DNA of 64,000 nt from Limnomonas spitsbergensis (Eukaryota > Chlorophyta > Chlorophyceae > Chlamydomonadales), in the NCBI GenBank assembly GCA_037349105.1, contig JAYJMM010000119.1:3793001-3857000 (forward strand), in the 5' to 3' direction. Below are positions 59,668-64,000 of the stretch, piece by piece. Position numbers and translations under genes: made by a program. The notes under the pieces are model-generated. The model was given only the letters and a program-made list of their open reading frames with translations, ran no database searches and was not told the DNA's origin. Position 1 is the first letter of the stretch, and each line of letters opens with the position of its first letter.

Positions 59668-62231
59668 CTACTGCCAATCTTGGGATTCAAACGCGGCCTT
59701 GAAGATCTTCCTCTCACTGATCGATTCTGTGCCTTCTGCTGCCTGCTCAATCTTGCTAGCATTGGGTCGTGCCCGCATGGCCTCAGGGAATATTTCAGCG
59801 CGAGCGATGTCATGCAATTTGCTGAACAGGCCTTTCTTCACTTTTTCAAGACCCTGTGCAGAAAGAGGGGAGGATGTTAGACAGCAGGCCAGCAAGACAC
59901 TCCCGCATGGCCGACTTTACCTGCTCCAAGTGCTCCAGCTCATCTGTGGCATTCTGATTGTACAGGAAGAGGCCATAGTAGAGTTCAAACGAGTCGCTGT
60001 TTGTCTGCTCCACAAGGTTCAGCAGTGCGTCGAAGCCTTTGGTGTTGATGCGGGTGCTCTTGAGGTCCATCTGGGCGAGCATGCGCCCCACCGTGTGGGT
60101 GATGAACTGAGTGCTGGCGGCAGCCTCGTCGTGATCCTCGCACGTCATCTCCACCATGTTGCATCCCTCATCGGCAAAAAACTGCAGCAGGCAGAAGCGG
60201 CCTGACCTCAGACATTGGACACACTCTGTTTGGGGTTGAGAAGAGAAACCTTCCCTTTCTCAGCCGAAGGTGCAGGGGCTTGGTAGTCTACGTGACATGT
60301 TTTGTAGTACCTGAAGTGGTTGTAGGTCCTGAGTCCCGAGCACCTTCAAGGCGTTCAATGGACTAGACAATTTGATATTTGAAATTAGCAGAACCTGATC
60401 CTGATGCTGCTGGTGTCCATGAGGAATGATCTCCCAGGGTACTTGTTCAAAGGAGAACAGAAGTTCACCACTACATAGCTCCTGTCTCAACTCCCAGCAC
60501 TCATACCCAGGATCAGTTATACAGTTGCCTATTGCTATCAAGATGACTCACTTTTAGGAACCTGTCCACACGTTCATGCCTCTTAGGCTCGTCCAGGATG
60601 CGGACCTGCAGGACACGACACAGCCACACATTTCAGCATCTGGAGTGTCTACAAACTGGAGCGGATGAATGAGATCAAGACAAATAGTATTCTGCACAAG
60701 GCACAGCCACAATGTCAACATGTGAAATGCCTACGTACCTACTAACAGAAGCACATGCACCAACAGAAACTGCACGGTGCACAAAATTTGTCCCGCACTG
60801 AAGGGACTGGGCAGTGCTGACCCAGACCAAATAATTGTGACTCTTAAGCTTATTTTTCGCCGTGCACACCTTGTCATACTGGAAGTTAAGTCCTTTCCAG
60901 GATCCAGCTCCACTACTTGGTCCGAACATGGGGTGTGTGCAGACGATGTCCACCTCCGGGGGGAGCCGCTCCAGCATGAGTTGCTTGGGGAAGACCTGAG
61001 AGGCAGCAGTGTGTTTTTAGTACGCACCAGGCTGCCTTAGGGTGGCTTCCGAGCAGCTACCGCTGGGCCGGTGGGGACCAAAACCCATCGGCATGTTGCC
61101 TGAGCAGTAGGGCTTTCTGCACCAGGCCCCTGAGCTGTTGGCTGTGATGTACCTTAAGTGTAGCTTAGGCTAAAATAAGCAGTGAGAGGTACGCAGCCAG
61201 AATTGCAAGACCAGGACCAGCAGGGCGTCCAAGCGGGACCCACCTTGACAGAGAGCACATCGACAAACAGAGTGTTCCTTCTCAATCTCAACATGGGGAG
61301 GGAACTCAGGACTTTCTCCGTTGACAGGATTGAAGAGCACAACAAGACGATCTGCAGGGCAAAGCATATCAAGGAAGGGATCAGCTTAAAAAGACAATTG
61401 CGGAGGGAGGGCGTTTTAAAGCAGCCAGCAAGCGAGAGTACTAGGGGGACATCCATTTTAGTGGCTGTCTCGTTTGCAACACTACAGCCATTCATCTGAC
61501 TGCTTAACTCAAGTAATTTGCGAGTGCTATGAGGGTCTCAGAGCAGTCTCTGGGCATACCTGCGGATGCTCCTCGCAGAAGTCATTGAGATCTTGGAAGT
61601 ATTCCACCCCCAGCTCCTTGGCAACGTCGTCATATGCTGACCGTGAGGTCGCCAGCACTCGGTGGCCTGCCAGGACCATGCGCTTAGCCTGCCAACAGAA
61701 AAACGAGAGAACCTCACCAGGATGTAGCCAGGTTTAATGCAAGCCATACCGCGCAATTGACGTTCCAAAAGAGGGAGCAAGCCACAGGCGCTCCCAGCAG
61801 ACCAGCATCAATTAGATCAGAGGCTCAGAACCCTGGTTGAACTCACCAGAAACTGACCAAAAACTCCAAAACCAACAATGCCAATGCAGAGCTGCTTATC
61901 CTTGAGTTTCAGCTTCTCCACCCTCGACTTCTGGATGCTCTCGATATCAAATGGCTGTGCAGCATCGAGCGCTTTGCACATCAACGCTGCAGTCACAGAT
62001 GAAAATGTCAGCAGGCATGTTGACGAGGAATGTTCACACTTGGCTCTCACATGGGGTTCGTGAGATTCGTGCGCTCGTGGCTGGTACTATGAACCTTCTT
62101 GGCATGGAGCAGATCCTCCCAGCACCCATCATCACAGATTCCCGGCATGCCGCAAAGCTTGCGTGTTGCCGAGGAGTCACGCCAGCCCATCGGCCATTCA
62201 TGGCGATTGATGGTGCTTTATTCATCAGCAT
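59668..62231 (-). CDS. TYRA: Arogenate dehydrogenase (TyrA family), plastid-targeted
   Basis: Oxidative decarboxylation of arogenate to tyrosine with NADP+, in the plastid. Exons in translation order: 62051-62231, 61847-61986, 61560-61688, 61244-61351, 60870-60995, 60552-60605, 59921-60181, 59668-59853. All phases agree, giving 394 residues. The first exon is Arg/Ser/Ala-rich and reads like a transit peptide. The Rossmann motif is 'GIVGFGVFGQFL'. The second strand ends 'ATSRS', which suits NADP. Then come 'VLLCSSILSTEKVL', 'TLFVDVLSVK', the substrate-site 'CTHPMFGPSSG', 'MVEMTCEDHDEAAASTQFIT' and 'NTKGFDALLNLVEQTNSDSF', all close to plant arogenate dehydrogenases. It is a single-domain enzyme. 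Prephenate dehydrogenase activity cannot be excluded by reading alone. Confidence 0.9.
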
Positions 62232-64000
62232 ATCAATTTAGTTTTATATATGATCGACTGAGCTAGATGTAATCCGCGTTCGCTCGTCAGAACAGCGGGA
62301 GTCGGCGATTGTCGATATTTGTTCTGTTTACCCGTCGCAGGTCTTCAGATCAGGATAGCTCCGAAAGAAAGAGATGCGTATAATAAGCCGTGGCGTGTAA
62401 TCGGTGCTTGAAAAGAAAAAAAAGAGAACGCCGATGCGGCGTGGATTTTGGGAAGTACAGAAATTGTATGAGTATGATTTGAGACGGGTGCATAGAGAAA
62501 GAAAGGAATCACCAGACTCTGGTTGGTGAATACGGCACTTGGGGTACCTGACACCGGGATCTTCAGGGGGAATCTCCCTGCATGGGTGCTGCATGGGGTT
62601 GAAAGTCTATTACGGACGAGTCTCGCAGGAAACCGTAGTGCCGGGCTCGGGTTTGCTATTTCAAACGTTTTCCAGCGAGATCTGGGGGAGCCCCTGTGAG
62701 AAAGGCTCTGCTGCATTCAAAACATACAATATGTTGCGTGAAGGAAGCCCTGCCCAAGGGCACGATCTGCCGGGTTTCGCATGCCAGCGCGGATTTTCTT
62801 AGGTGACGTGTGATGACGAAGGTTTGCGACGAGGCCTTCATAGAGCAAGAAGACATCAGCAACTTGACACCTTATGCACGCGGCCCACTAACGGGAAATC
62901 CTGGAAATGCCAGACATGGATAGCGTCCAAGGTGCAGTTCATGCCACACATGCTGTTCTATCAGCTCCGTCATGCAGCTTCTGGTGATGATGATACTGCT
63001 GTTCCCGCTGCAGCCATTGCAATTGCATCATGCACTCCCACGCCATGTATGTTTGTGGGAACATGGCTCATCATTTCGGCAGTTGGTTTGTTTGGTGGAT
63101 GTCCATGCATAAGGTATGCTAAACATGGCAGTTTTCCTCATCATAATGATGTTTGACTGTTTTTGTGAGTGCAAGTCCCATGCGTGACCCTTAAGGATGA
63201 CTAACTCTTGGCTTGGTCGCTAATTCAACCAATTATGATTTATGAAGCTTTCTTTTGTTAGAGAATCAGATACGGTACGTCGGCTACGGCCTGCCAGCCA
63301 GGGTATGGGGTTACTGGGGTGTGAAGGGGGGGGATTTACGTGTAACGGTTTAATACAATGCAGCACAACACTGAGACCGACCACGGGAATATAGAGAAGT
63401 GAATAAGCATCATGTAGTAAGGTAACCGAGCAAACTAGAGGGACAAATACAAGATACGGTAAGAAACCAAGAACACCTGAGCGGCAACACAAGGAACCAA
63501 CAGGAGGCTTGGTATTGGTTAGTACAAACTAAAAATTGAAATAACGCAAGAGAGTGACAAAGTCAGGAAGAGCTAGGTCAGAATTACCAGGGAATTAACC
63601 CAATACCAGCCAGACCAAACACACAAACACAACCATGGCAAAACCTGGCACCCAAGTCATAAGCGGAAGCAAAAGCGAGAATTTGAAGGCAGAGACAGGG
63701 AAGACAGAACAAAGTAGCATAAGCGGCATCAGCTCCTTAGTCTTGTGCTGCTTGGGGCTGAGCATGATCCAGCTAAGATTGCAAAAAGGCACGGGAGTCA
63801 GAAGCCTGCATAGGGCCATGCTGCCATAGTTGTTGCCAGCATCTTTAAAGCGCTCCTCCTGCTCCCCCGCTGCATCGTGCCCCGCTTGCACTAACTCCTT
63901 TTCAGTTGCTCGCTACTTGGTCACCCGCCTCTGAGCTGCCTAAATGGTTCGTAGAGTTGGAGCCTTCTCCAGCCTACATGCGAGAAAGACAACAACTTGA
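62232..64000. other. Upstream of arogenate dehydrogenase; no further gene supported
   Basis: The arogenate dehydrogenase promoter should lie just right of 62,231. Open stretches at 62,803-63,156 (plus) and 63,595-63,891 (minus) have no recognisable domain. The latter starts with a 25-codon polar stretch near 63,820-63,891 that could be an exon of a gene continuing past the edge. Confidence 0.4.

Noticed and set aside
63595..63891. Minus-strand 98-codon frame as a gene
   Set aside because: Only the first ~25 codons look coding; the rest is hydrophobic low-information sequence with an exon-border-like break, so the call cannot be supported from this window.

Overview
The window is nuclear DNA of a eukaryote from the green lineage, most likely a green alga. 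The evidence is many short introns with GT-AG borders (one GC-AG), a plastid-type arogenate dehydrogenase with a transit-peptide-like N-terminus, plant-type RAD54, NUP88 and SNAPC1 homologues, and a heavy load of retroelement, TIR-transposon and satellite DNA. The species cannot be fixed from the sequence. All exon borders were placed by eye, using reading phase, splice consensus and family knowledge.

Layout. 1-4,607 and 18,619-21,018 (minus strand) are the two halves of one retrotransposon Gag-protease reading frame that runs off the left edge. Between them, 4,608-18,618 is a ~14-kb insertion. It has 22-bp terminal inverted repeats, GTGGG-rich tandem arrays just inside both ends, a 57-bp repeat array, a 7.5-kb satellite block (~187-bp monomer with a 1,119-bp higher-order repeat), a 32-bp perfect palindrome and an unrecognised split gene. 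Removing the insertion with one copy of a 2-bp duplication restores the Gag frame.

23,285-40,696 (plus) is a 23-exon RAD54-type SNF2 recombination ATPase gene. Its introns contain decayed copies of its own exons. Intron 13 holds a 4.2-kb transposon (178-bp inverted repeats, 8-bp target duplication) that carries an antisense spliced gene. 42,188-46,096 (minus) is a SNAPC1/SNAP43-like gene with an unusual C-terminal extension. It ends convergently with RAD54 and starts head-to-head with NUP88 (46,414-51,172, plus). 51,173-57,613 is gene-poor, with a degenerate LINE-type remnant and a MITE. 57,614-58,444 (plus) encodes a small, probably plastid-targeted membrane protein of unknown function. 59,668-62,231 (minus) encodes arogenate dehydrogenase. 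The last 1.8 kb holds nothing I can support.

The cellular genes are housekeeping functions (homologous recombination, snRNA transcription, nuclear pore, tyrosine synthesis) with no shared pathway. The left third is mobile and satellite DNA.
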